This document shows, piece by piece, positions 34,705 to 44,892 of a stretch of DNA of 64,000 nucleotides. A program made the position numbers and the translations under genes. The stretch is taken from contig NC_079206.1 in assembly GCF_026745355.1 (NCBI RefSeq), positions 43,593,342 through 43,657,341 on the forward strand, given 5' to 3'. The first letter of the stretch is position 1. Every line of letters starts with the position of its first letter. This DNA comes from Beta vulgaris subsp. vulgaris. Its lineage: Eukaryota; Streptophyta; Magnoliopsida; Caryophyllales; Amaranthaceae. The notes under the pieces are model-generated. The model was not told the DNA's origin and did not search any database. It saw nothing but the letters and a program-made list of their open reading frames with translations.

Positions 34705-35102
34705 TGTTTTGTTTTTCTCCACAATTTCAAATACATTGGGTCATTATCAGCTTCTGTTTGCGTTACGGTAGTAGAAGTAGATGTATTTGCTTCTGAGTCA
34801 TCCCCATTCTCGGCCTCAGCATTAGGCTCTTTCTCTGCCTCAACCTCCTAAGTAATGAAAAGTACATTAAATATGAAACCATGTTGTTAAATTTCTACTT
34901 TTGGACTATATATTATGAGAGTTTAACTTAGTCAACCCTTTAAAAACTGCTAACTAAAGTACCTAATATAACCATTTCAAGCTAAAAAAGTTTATAGTTG
35001 AAAAAATGGGTTTAACTTACCAACTCGTATATAATCCTAGCTGTGGATTTAGCCCCGCAAGCTGATTGTATCTTCTTTGAAAGTGCATTTGCACAATTTT
35101 GC
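34705..35102 (-). pseudogene. CACTA-borne gene: two exons, possibly TnpA-like
   Basis: Minus-strand exons 35021-35102 (82 bp) and 34705-34847 (143 bp) both have AG/GT borders and join in frame (225 bp). They encode QNCANALSKKIQSACGAKST, then ARIIYELEVEAEKEPNAEAE and an acidic Ser/Thr-rich stretch, ending DPMYLKLWRKTKQ. The Lys-rich G.KS.ARI pattern followed by a charged linker recalls the plant En/Spm (Ptta) transposase-accessory domain, which would fit TnpA, the protein that binds the subterminal repeats. That is tentative. The gene would begin near 38.8-39.0 kb and is now cut by the solo LTR and the Copia. Confidence 0.35.
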
Positions 35103-36129
35103 CTATACACAATAATAGCACACATAAATATATGTGCACACATGCCACTGCTACAATCTACTTTTTACAAGATTTATAGGTGATAAGCTAAGACTATAAT
35201 TTTAATGTATGGTCCACGAGATCAGTGATTTAATACATGCCTGCATAATGCAGACGGGCAATATGTAAATCCACGTATTTAAGGGTCTAGCGTAGAAGAC
35301 AACATACAGAAATCAGGCACTCAGACTATGTGTTCTGGAATCACTCGGGTTATTTTATGATCTGGTGTTATGTATGGGATATACTGGTCAAACATTTACA
35401 CTGTATGCATATGGACCTTACATGCTCCTTCTGGAGAACATAAATCTATTATAAACAAAGTACATGAGTTGAAAGGATGATCATCATGTTAAAATGTGGC
35501 ACCTTCTGTCAGCTGCCTTTACTAACAGGAAAAAGGAAACTATATCTGGTAGAATAAACATCTCAAGAACACAAAATGCAGGAAAACGAAAGCATACAAC
35601 AGAATTTTAACATGAGATTTTGAATCAAAGTATGGATTCTGCAGGTTTATTGGATTAGAATTTGGAATTTTATTTTCAATTTGAGGCATTTTAATATGAG
35701 ATTTTGATTCAGATATGAAGAATTTAGATTACTAAAACAAATCAAATGAAGTAATTTCAAGAAAGTGAATCAGATCAAATGTCAGACTCAGATAAACAAT
35801 CAGAAACAATAAGAAAAAAAATAAGTGATTTAGAGATTCCAATTCTGCAGATTTCAGAGAAGAATGAAGAAATTCAGATTACAGAATCAGATAAAAACAA
35901 CTCAAAGGAGGAAGAACGAATTGCAATAACATTTAAGGATAGATTTCAGGAAGTAATTTCAGTATTCTCAATCAACAATTTCAATCAATTAATTTCGTAT
36001 AACAAGAACGAAAAAACAAATGGCCTAATCACTAAATATAATCGATTCATAAAAATCATTATCCAATCACTAGACCTAAATTCGTCTGATTTTGTGGGGA
36101 AAGTTTAGAAATCACTTACGAAAACTACT

Positions 36130-36289
36130 ATTGCTGAAACAATCATCCATACGCATAATTTAACAAGCTGAATTGAATGATTTACCTGAAGATGAGATTG
36201 AATTGGGAAATTGCGAAGAAAAAAAATCTGCGAGAAACGTCCAAACGTCCAAAATTGCAAAGAAAAATCTGCGAAAAACCCTAAAACAT
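36130..36289 (-). other. Probable 5' leader exon of the CACTA-borne gene
   Basis: The minus-strand sequence carries GGGTTTTTCGCAG twice in slightly varied form, CT-rich segments and TCTCATCTTCAG|GTAAATC, a plausible donor (near 36187). It resembles a plant 5' UTR. Its upstream continuation resumes at 38807 on the far side of the solo LTR. Confidence 0.35.
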
Positions 36290-36294
36290 GTAGT

Positions 36295-38801
36295 TGTAAC
36301 ACCCCGATAATTCTCTCTTTCCAGAAAATACTTTTATAACAAATCTAGAGAATTACCCAGGCATTATCGCCCGTGTGATAACGTTTCGGCTTACTCAGAA
36401 TTTTGCAGCGGAAAACTTACTAAAATAAAATCAACTTTATTAAACTTATGAAATAAGAACCAACAATGTTTGAACTGAAACACACCAACATAAAGCTAAA
36501 GTCTGAAAAGACAAACTCCTAGAAACAACTTAAATAATACTAATGTCACAAAAGCCTTTCCATTCCAGATTCCCCAATGGTATGCATCTTCGAACCTGTA
36601 ATGTCAATGCTTTCTTGACTCTGCTCCCCCGAAGGATCACCACAGGATCAATAGGCAAAGCCATGATCACAAACACAGACAAGCACGTAATCAGCAAAGC
36701 TGAGTACTACATATCAGACATAAGTAATCCTAAACATGATACTACAAAATAACTTGCATGAATAAATAATAACATAAGTAGATAATAACCTACAGACAAC
36801 TTTTACTGAACTAAACTTAACTCAACTTTTTATTACTTTAATGGAATAGTTATTGGACGAGTTGTCCTGCCAATAAAAGTGAAATGGGGGCGCTACTCCA
36901 CATTTCAGAGTGACCTACGATATCGAGGAACCTTTTTAATAAAGAGGGATGGTGATCAATCCATTCCTAGAAAAGCCATGGGCTACCACCATGTACTCCA
37001 ACCCTTATTGTCCAACTCTAGACGTGCACTAGTCTAAAGTCTATAACTTATTCTCGTTTCACTTTACGTTAAATATATTTTATTACTTGTGTTGACACCA
37101 CAACAACCAAATAGCACACAATTCAATAATCACATAATCATAACAAATTCTTTTTATCTTTGGATTAACAAGTGTTCACAACTTATCAATCAAGACTCCT
37201 TTTATTTCTTTTTATCCTTTGTTGAACCTAGCCAACAGAACTCCGTACCTTTATATAGGTATAATCCATACTTACCAAATAAGATCCACGGTTCTTATAA
37301 GATAAATAAATAATCTCAAAGAATCTATGTAACACATGATTCCAACTTACTTACATTAATTCACCCACGAATTAATACCAAAAACTGAACTTATCTGCTT
37401 GCATCAAACTTCCATACAAACAGTCATACTCATACATATTCTTAGTTTACATGTAGCACACAGGCAAGTAACATGTAAAGCAATTTCAGTAAATCATATA
37501 TATGAACAACAAGGTCCTATACATGATACTAATAAATAAAAACATCCCTAAGGCATGTTTCTAAACCTATAGCACGTAGACTATGTACGTACCTTGTGTA
37601 AATGAAACGGTAGGCCAATTTTACTCTCTAAAAGTCCCCTACTATGAATTCTCCGCCTAGAAAATAAAATAACAAAGTAAATACTTTGAACTAAAAATTT
37701 ACAGCAACTTTAAAAACGCCCAAACCCTTTTAAACGTCTTTTAAAATCTTTTTATGTATTAAACTTTCTTATTTTTAATCCCTAGTATAGTACAACTATT
37801 CTAGTGATTAAAAATCATTAAAAACCTTTAAAATACAATCTTTCTGAAATTCCAGCATTTATAAAAATTTATAAACCTTCTGAAAATATATTTAATGCAT
37901 ATAAAAATCATATTCTCATCAAAACTCATATCCATACTTTAAATATATAGTTTCTAGTGATTTAAAACCCTAAAAACCATATCTTTCACAATAAAAACTG
38001 AAAATAATAAATCTGAAATTATTATTTTTATACATATGAAAACGGAAAATATATTCTTCATATAAAATAATAATTTAAATCATAAACATGCTAATAACAA
38101 TAAAATAACGTAAAAACTAATACTTTAATGGAATCTTAGAGAAGAAGAAAAGAAAACAACCACAACAAGGAGGGCAAAGGCAGCGCCGGAACTGATGACA
38201 GCAGCAAGGGCGGCGTCAGCAATGTCTTGGCTCAAGAAATATTTGTGACGTTTCTTGTTCAACAAGAAACGTTACTTAGCGAAGAAGAAACAAGCTTTGG
38301 AGGAAAAATATGGAAATCACGCACAAGGAAAGAGAGAGAGAAAAATGTCGAGTGAGAGGAGGAAGAAAATATGAATGGCGTGATGTATATAAATATAATT
38401 GTGTGGGATAAAATAATTGGGTTTTAGGATATTTACATAAAGGCTAATCCTTTTAGGTTTAGGAAAAGAGATAAGATTTAAAAAGATTTGATGACTAATA
38501 AGATGATCAACTTAGGACTTTAATCATCAACAGGACTCTTTTCCTTTTTATCTTTTTAGGAGTTTCGATTCCATTAAACTTCTTTTTCAAAATACTTTTA
38601 ATGTTTAAACTTTTATTAAGACATGCTTAATTAAAACATTTTCAATTTTATTAAACTATGAAAATATTTTTAGTTGACTTTTAAAAATAGTCAACCCTTT
38701 TTAAAAGTCAAATCATTTTTCAAACTCATTTGGATTTAAATATAACTACATAAATATTTTAATATATTTATGAAAATCCTTTAAAAATGTGGGGGATTAC
38801 A
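36295..38801 (-). mobile_element. Solo LTR, gypsy-like (chromovirus/Tekay type?)
   Basis: 2,507 bp beginning TGTAACACCCCG and ending GGGGGATTACA, flanked by GTAGT at 36290-36294 and 38802-38806. TGTAACACCCC-type ends and long LTRs are typical of some plant gypsy elements. The interior has no gag/pol, no PBS and no second LTR, so it is a recombinational solo LTR. I read it as minus because TATATTTATATACA and a CT-rich leader run leftward from about 38400. Short frames inside are not genes. Confidence 0.8.
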
Positions 38802-39039
38802 GTAGTGAAGATGAACGGTTCCCTTTCAATGTTCGATTGAAAATTACGATTGAAGATTTCTGCCAAAATCACTGGAGATTGAAGATTTTTTTGGGACAAA
38901 TTTTGTAGATATTCATACTTTGTTGTTTGCGGGAAGTTTACGAATAGAACGTTTTTAACAAATTTTGTAGAACGTTCTGATTCTGACTATAATTGACTTT
39001 GTTGTTTTGATACTTTTTTGTCTTATTTTATTTCCTTGA

Positions 39040-39350
39040 CTCTTATCAAAGAGGACAAAACTTATAATTGTTGTTTTATGTTAATATTATTTAGGGCAAA
39101 CTTTAAATTGTTGTTTTAGGTACATCAAAGAGGGCAAAATTGGAAAACTGTCTTCTTAGTTGGTATCAAATAGGGCAAATTTGAAATTGTTTTCTTAAGT
39201 GATATCAAAGAGGGGAAAACAATGTAATTTTCTTCCTAGTTAATATCAAAAAGGGGGAAATATTTTTGTCTTCCTTGATACTATTAAATAAGGCAATCAA
39301 CTAGTTGCCCTATTCGATTCAAATAAATTGCCCTCTTTGATTGCCTTTCT
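39040..39350. repeat. CACTA right subterminal repeats
   Basis: Repeated TATCAAAGAGGGCAAA units, the same motif as at the left end, running up to TTGCCCTCTTTGATTGCC before the terminal inverted repeat. Confidence 0.8.
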
Positions 39351-39474
39351 TGTAGTGCATATACGATTGGTTCCATTAGTGCATTCAATTAAAGCTTAGA
39401 TTCCAATTGCAATATCGATTTTCTGCAATTCGATTCAGGAATGAAGGTAATTTGGACTTAATTGAAGAGTAAAA

Positions 39475-39690
39475 CAATGGTTTCTCGAGGATTCTGATTG
39501 GAGGTGGAAGAGATGAAACGAGTTTTAGAGATGAAGAGAACGCGAAACTCGAGGATTCTTCATCGAGTAAGAAACCTCGATTAGAAGAAAGGTTTCCATT
39601 GACGAGATGGGAGCTCGTTATTGCTGTAGCAGAGTTCTTTGTTTTTGCCATTGGTTGGTTCAATCCACAAGTTTATCCATGAATTTCACC
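39475..39690 (+). pseudogene. N-terminal exon fragment, VTT/SNARE-associated Golgi protein-like
   Basis: One plus-strand frame reads FSRILIGGGRDETSFRDEEN, then SSSSKKPRLEERFPLTRWEL, then a hydrophobic stretch (VIAVAEFFVFAIG) to a TGA at about 39688-39690. The pattern of charged N-terminus, RFPLTRWE and first membrane helix matches my recollection of plant SNARE-associated Golgi (VTT-domain) membrane proteins. No in-frame ATG precedes it; the nearest upstream stop is at about 39467-39469, and the rest of the protein is missing. The CACTA sits about 120 bases upstream, inside what would be the leader. Identification is moderate. Confidence 0.4.
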
Positions 39691-39989
39691 CAGAATTTCT
39701 CTATGGTTCGAATTCAAGCATTAGAATACATGAATTCATCCTAAATGGCAGATTTTGCCTTTGAATTATGCACATCCACCATGAATTTGCTTTTGGTGAG
39801 AGGGGAGAGAATTTGGGGGGTTTTTTTTCTGGGGGGGGAAGAGGATCGAGAGATGGGGGTTATTTTGGATTTTATGAGGGGAGGGACGAAGAATTCCATC
39901 CCTTAGATCATCTTAGTAATATTATTTGAGGGCTAAGATCTTCTGTTTTCAGTTTTCACATTAATGAGTATTTTCACAAGATCCTATTC

Positions 39990-39990
<1 letters not shown>

Positions 39991-40060
<70 letters not shown>
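39991..40060. repeat. (TA)5(TG)30 microsatellite
   Basis: TATATATATA followed by about 30 perfect TG units. Confidence 0.95.
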
Positions 40061-40062
<2 letters not shown>

Positions 40063-40334
40063 TTCATATGAGAATACATACATACTTAAATGAGAAATGA
40101 GAATGACTTCTACGTGTTATAACTCTTATAAATAAGAGATGTAACTCCAAAAAAATGAATATTAGAAAAAAAATTCAATATTTGATTTTTTTTTTTTGGA
40201 TTCAAAGTTTTTTAGGTGGGTATAACTCTAATGAACAAGTGTTATTATAACTCTAATGCAATCGTGTGGTTGAGATTCATTCTCATTTCTCATGTAAGGA
40301 GCATTCTCATTTGATCTTGCCCTTACATATATTT

Positions 40335-40338
<4 letters not shown>

Positions 40339-40378
<40 letters not shown>

Positions 40379-40412
40379 TATATATATATATATATATATA
40401 CATACATATATA
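40339..40412. repeat. (TA)n microsatellite
   Basis: TA repeats with one AATTA interruption near 40373; probably forms a cruciform or slips easily. Confidence 0.95.
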
Positions 40413-41299
40413 CATATATATACACATATGGATAGGATCCGGTAAGAATGAGTTCTTATGTGAGAGCACAATCATATATGAGACCAAATTTAGGTTTTGA
40501 ATATCTACAACAGTTTTTGTAACATACTTAACTTTCTTTTTAGTAAACATACTAATTTTATTTTTTGTTGCGATAATATACTTAACTTTTTAGAACATAT
40601 GCAACATCCTTTAGAATAACATACAAAAATATTTATTTTTTCTTTTTTGATGAAACATACTGAATTTTGTTTAGAGAACATATATAACATTTTTTAGAAC
40701 GATATTTCAGAGAAATTTTTTAACTTTGTAGAACATATGCAATATTTTTTGGAATAACATACACACTTTTTTGTTCAAAGGAACATAATTAACTTGACTT
40801 TTGGGAAATTCCTAATGGTAGGCTCCTATTTTTAAGAATTCTCAATGGTAGATTTAACTTCTTTTTTCCCATTGCTAGGCCTCAACTTTTCTAATTTACC
40901 CAAATGTAGCATTAATGAGGCTTAAAGTTTAATTTCAGGTTTAATTCTAATACTTACGTTAAACTTTAATTTCATGTTAAGTTGTCTATATCATAAAAAG
41001 AATGAATTAATGAAATGTTTGGACTTGTTAATCTAGTAGTATATACGCATGAACAATCAATGTTTGGACTTGTTACTTAAGGCAAAAGCAAGCTTTTAAT
41101 GCTTTTCCTCCTAATTTTTACTACACCTAGGAGTAGTACAGTTTTTAGCTATCTAGATTGATTTTCTATGATAAAAAGAACACTTGAGAACATGTCATGC
41201 CACACCAACGTAGTCCAACAAACCATAGAAAAGTGTGCTTTTCCTACATCTGTTCATGATATAAAAGCTTACAAAAGCTAGACACATAAGCTCACAACA

Positions 41300-41672
41300 A
41301 GTCAACCATGTTAAACAAAAAATTATTAAGCTCATTATCACTGTTGTATACACTCCCCCTTTCCTCCCCCCGGTTAGCATATGAAAAGCCATTGTACCCA
41401 AACTACCATATGTGCAAAGAAAACCAAACGACCATATGTGCAAACATTTGCATAAGGTCTTTATCATTATTCAAAGGCCAATGTTTCATTTTGAACACAT
41501 AAGATAATGTAGGGTTACTAGGATATGATATGTAAGAATTCTTAGCACCATCCCAATATTCAATTACGAGGCCAAACATGTTCACTTTTTCAACATCATC
41601 AACTACCACATCAACATCCAAAGCCCTATACTGAAACTTCAACAAAACCTGTTCAGTCATGCTGCAATACAT
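41300..41672 (-). pseudogene. Possible MULE transposase N-terminal fragment
   Basis: The minus-strand frame MTEQVLLKFQYRALDVDVVV includes EYWDGAKN and PLNNDKDLMQMFAHM. The last segment resembles the 'PL.ND.D...M' part that precedes the transposase core in Mutator-like elements. It is followed by out-of-frame remnants toward 41195. No transposase core, zinc knuckle or terminal repeats are seen. Low confidence. Confidence 0.3.
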
Positions 41673-42472
41673 ATAACAACATAGAATAAGTTTTAAACAA
41701 CCTCATTACTCATCAAAATTAAAATTTTATAGTTGCACATGCTTCTAACTATGAATAAAATTCACATGAATATGTGGATTTCTAAGAAATGAAAAGCAAA
41801 ACCAAACCAAAAAGAGTTATTCACATTAAACTAAGAATATACTACTACTTGCAGATTTGTGATTCTTATATAAAGGTTTATGACATTAATTTACAAATGA
41901 TATATGCCTCTTTATTATAATATAATACTCGTAGTAGCCTATTAGATTGTCAAACTAGTTTGAAAATTTTGTAGAAACAAGTACTGATTCAATCGTGGGG
42001 AAAAGTAAAAGCTTTAGTGGCTTTAACTTAAAGTAAAAACTAGTTATTTTCATCTAAGAAGTACCACTAAAAATCAAAGGGAGTGAATATAAGTTTCTGT
42101 GAAAAAAAAAGTCAAAGAAAATGAAGTTGAAGAAGTGAAAATGACGAATGGACAGAGAGACAAACAATAAAAATTAAAGGTTAGAAGTTGCAAGTGCAAA
42201 CTGCAAATAGTGAAGTCAACAAAGATTGATTAACTTCCCATAAAAAAAAAAAGATTGATTAGCTTTGCAAATTGCAAGGTGGGTCAATGCCCACAAAATC
42301 GAAGTTCATGAGATTGACATCAAAATATACTCATGTCAATATGCCAATTACCAGGTTGAGTAATATATTAAAAATTTTAAATACATATTTTTTTGGAAAA
42401 ATTAACAAGAATAATCCAAACATACTCCCAATAGTATTCACAGAAACATATAATTCCGACCTAAGTTATTCT
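41673..42472. other. Intergenic
   Basis: AT-rich; nothing recognised up to the solo LTR. Confidence 0.6.
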
Positions 42473-43650
42473 TGTTGACCCTTGAGTTTTGAAGATGATT
42501 TAAACACAAAAGACATATTGTATTTTATTTATGTTATTGCTAGGTAATTCATTCTCGAGCAAAGAGCGAGAATACTTGATCGAAGATTAAAATGGAGAAT
42601 TAATCAAAGATCGAAGTGAAGATGTTCGAATGATGAAGTATCAAGCTTGGAGTGAAGATTAGAATAATACATTAGGGTGTATTTAATATCTTCTTGTTAA
42701 GGTTGAGTGAAAGCTCAATTTAGTTTGTGTTGAATTCTCAAACGGAACTTGGTTCTGTTCCCATGAAAGTAACAGACACTGGCACAGTTAGGAAGGTTAA
42801 TGAACAGACTTAAAAACAACATAAGGAACCCCTAATACTTCCTAAGTGGTGCGCCTAACATTATTTGTGCGTCCAACTAGTTAGTTAGGAGTTCCAGGTT
42901 AGTTTTGACTAGATCCACTATTTTAGGGAGTTTGTTAGGAAAAGATTTAAAATGATTTTCTGATTTAATTAGGATAAATATCAAACCGTTTCAAATCTTA
43001 TCTTTTATATTTTTAGATTTTGTTTTCAAAATTAAATATTACTTCCGGTTTTAAAAAGATTTTCTTTTTTAATACAAAAATGATTTTCGGTTTTAATTAA
43101 CTTATTTATAAAGATATTTTCCTAAAAACTATTTAAAGAAAATATTTTAATTACTCCCGAAGAAATCAGTTACCACGCTTAACACTACTGCTACACATTT
43201 GTAGTTAGTGGTGAGTGGGCTTAGTTAATTAATTCTCAACACTTAATTAATTTAAATAGTTTAATTATTCCCCAAGTATTTAAAATCACGTAATGTCTTA
43301 CTGCTTCTTGTTTTAAGTTAAGTAGTGGGGGAAGTGGATTAATTACTTCTCAAGAAATATTTAATATAAACTAATTAATTAATTAAAGTCTTGGACATCA
43401 TGGGATAATGGATTAAGTAGTGGATAGTTTATGTCTTGCCTAAATACTCTATAAATATGCGCTTAAACCTTAAATTATTTTGTGTATGACTTAGCTAAAT
43501 ATCCTTAGTTGTCTTAAGATTCAGTGTCGTTCCTAAGAGAATTCATACTTACTTTATTCGAGTTATTACTCTTCCATTGTCTTACAAATTGTATTTTTGG
43601 GTAAAGGGTTTGAGCGAACTCTTGTAAGTGTGAGAAGCTTTGAGTGAAGC

Positions 43651-43681
<31 letters not shown>

Positions 43682-43997
43682 TAACTTCGAGTGAAGTTTG
43701 AGAGGAATGACAGTTGTGGGAACTGTTGTTGGGAATAACTTGAGTTTAGTAACTTAAGTTGTGGCTCGAGAGAAAAGTAATAGGTTTGTAAACAGAGTCG
43801 TTTGGCCTATTATAGTGGAAAGTTTGAGTTTAAATCCCTTGTGGTCGAGGTTGTTTCTTCCTATTGGGCTTAGGAAGTTTTTCCTCGCTAAAATCTCTCG
43901 TGTTCCCATTGTACGTTCCCAAGTTAACTTTTAACTCCACAAAAAGTATAGCTTATTCTCTCACTATAATTCACCCCCCTCCTCATATTATACAACA
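42473..43997 (+). mobile_element. Solo LTR of the SIRE-type Copia family
   Basis: 1,525 bp, TGTTGACCCTTGAGTTTTGA to TATTATACAACA, homologous along its length to the LTRs at 4942 and 15461/33692 but more diverged. Flanked by ATTCT at 42468-42472 and 43998-44002. No PBS or internal region, so it arose by LTR-LTR recombination. It contains the conserved TATA box at 43449. Confidence 0.92.
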
Positions 43998-44074
43998 ATT
44001 CTGAAAAGCCGATTTGTTTCGACCCAAGTCAATACAACAATTCTGAAAAGCCTATTTGTTTCGACCCAAGTCAA
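43991..44074. repeat. 42-bp tandem duplication including the LTR end
   Basis: Copies 43991-44032 and 44033-44074 differ at one base. Each starts TACAACAATTCTGAAAAGCC, i.e. the last 7 bases of the LTR plus flank, so the duplication followed LTR insertion. Confidence 0.8.
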
Positions 44075-44385
44075 TACGCCGTCGGTTTGAGGCTTCACCC
44101 GACCCAAGTCGTATAGAGAAGCCCGATTTATTCCGACCCAAGTCATTCCGAAAGCTGATTTCTTCCGACCCAAGTCATTCCGATACTGATTTCTTCCGAC
44201 CCAAGTCATTCTGAAAGTCAATTTATTCCAACCCAAGTTATTCCGATCCCGATTTCTTTGACCCAAGTCATTTCGAAAGTCGATTTATTCTGACCCAAGT
44301 CATTCCGATATCGATTTCTTTCGTCCCAAGTCATTCCGAAAGTCGATTTATTCCGACCCAAGTTATTCCGAAAGCCGATTTGGGC
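44011..44385. repeat. Minisatellite, about 31 bp unit, A/B alternation
   Basis: About eleven units built on CGACCCAAGTCATTCCGA. Tails alternate between a type with AAAGTCGATTTATTC and a type with TATCGATTTCTTT, giving a roughly 62-bp higher-order unit in the middle. The next 200 bases (to about 44590) keep scattered CGACCCAA-like motifs. Confidence 0.8.
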
Positions 44386-44892
44386 CTACTTCATCTTATT
44401 CCATTTTGGCCCAAATTCACCCAACCCAGCTTTAGGCCGACCCAGTTCTGAGAGTCTTCCACCCAGTTGAACTCGACCCAAGTCCATCGACCCACCAAGT
44501 TTCGTCCCATAACACACTCTCACCCAGATTATTTCGACCCAAATCATTCCAACCCAGATAAGATCAACCCAAACCCACCCAATAACCTAGATTGACACCA
44601 CTACATATACGGCTGTACCCGCTCGTCTAGTTGACCAGCATAACAGATGGGCTTAGTAACTAGTACGGAACAGATAGAAAGCATACATCATACATTCAAC
44701 ATTTTGAGACTTTGATTTTTTATTTCTTCAGTCAGCTCCGGCCACTGGTTCAATACGCAAGGGTTTTTGCCTTTTTCTTCCTATGCCACAGTAATCCATC
44801 TTCAATCTTTACTTCTCCATTATTATGCTGCTCAATTATCTTCCCCCCAAAATCAATACCATTGCATAAACCAACTTTTTTCTCTCTTTTCA

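Larger units (their letters stand above)
34635..36289. other. CACTA interior, right of the Copia
   Basis: Contains two minus-strand exons (34705-34847, 35021-35102) and a probable leader exon near 36130-36289. The rest is AT-rich intron-like DNA. A 109-codon plus-strand open frame at 35779-36108 (Ser/Lys/Glu/Ile-rich) has no recognised relatives. Confidence 0.5.
2636..39357. mobile_element. CACTA transposon with nested insertions
   Basis: The left end starts CACTACAACAAACAG and the right end reads CTTTCTTGTAGTG, whose reverse complement is CACTACAAGAAAG. Both ends are flanked by CAT (2633-2635 and 39358-39360), the 3-bp duplication expected for CACTA (En/Spm) elements. Both ends carry subterminal repeats containing AGAGGGCAA. 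The present length is 36.7 kb. Removing the Copia (4942-34629), the gypsy-like solo LTR (36295-38801) and their 5-bp duplications leaves about 4.5 kb. The remaining interior is too short and lacks any recognisable TnpD transposase, so the element was probably non-autonomous. It carries minus-strand exons (see separate entries). Confidence 0.9.
39691..41194. other. Intergenic with microsatellites
   Basis: A G-run near 39828-39838, then the TG and TA arrays listed separately, then about 40500-40790 a degenerate repeat of AACATATGCAACAT-TTTTTAGAATAACATAC type (three to four copies). No gene. Confidence 0.55.

Noticed and set aside
35779..36108. 109-codon plus-strand ORF in the CACTA
   Set aside because: Ser/Lys/Ile/Glu-biased, overlaps intron/leader sequence of the minus-strand gene, and shows no motif. 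Kept only as a remark.
36543..37313. Short ORFs in the gypsy-like solo LTR
   Set aside because: They lie entirely within an LTR bounded by a target duplication and have no retroviral domains.
40228..40550. Tyr/Ile-rich ORFs
   Set aside because: Read-through of the (TA)n array.
43988..44266. 92-codon minus-strand open frame across the minisatellite
   Set aside because: It is just the tandem repeat read through. The unit is not a multiple of three, so the protein has no consistent repeat, and it crosses the LTR end.
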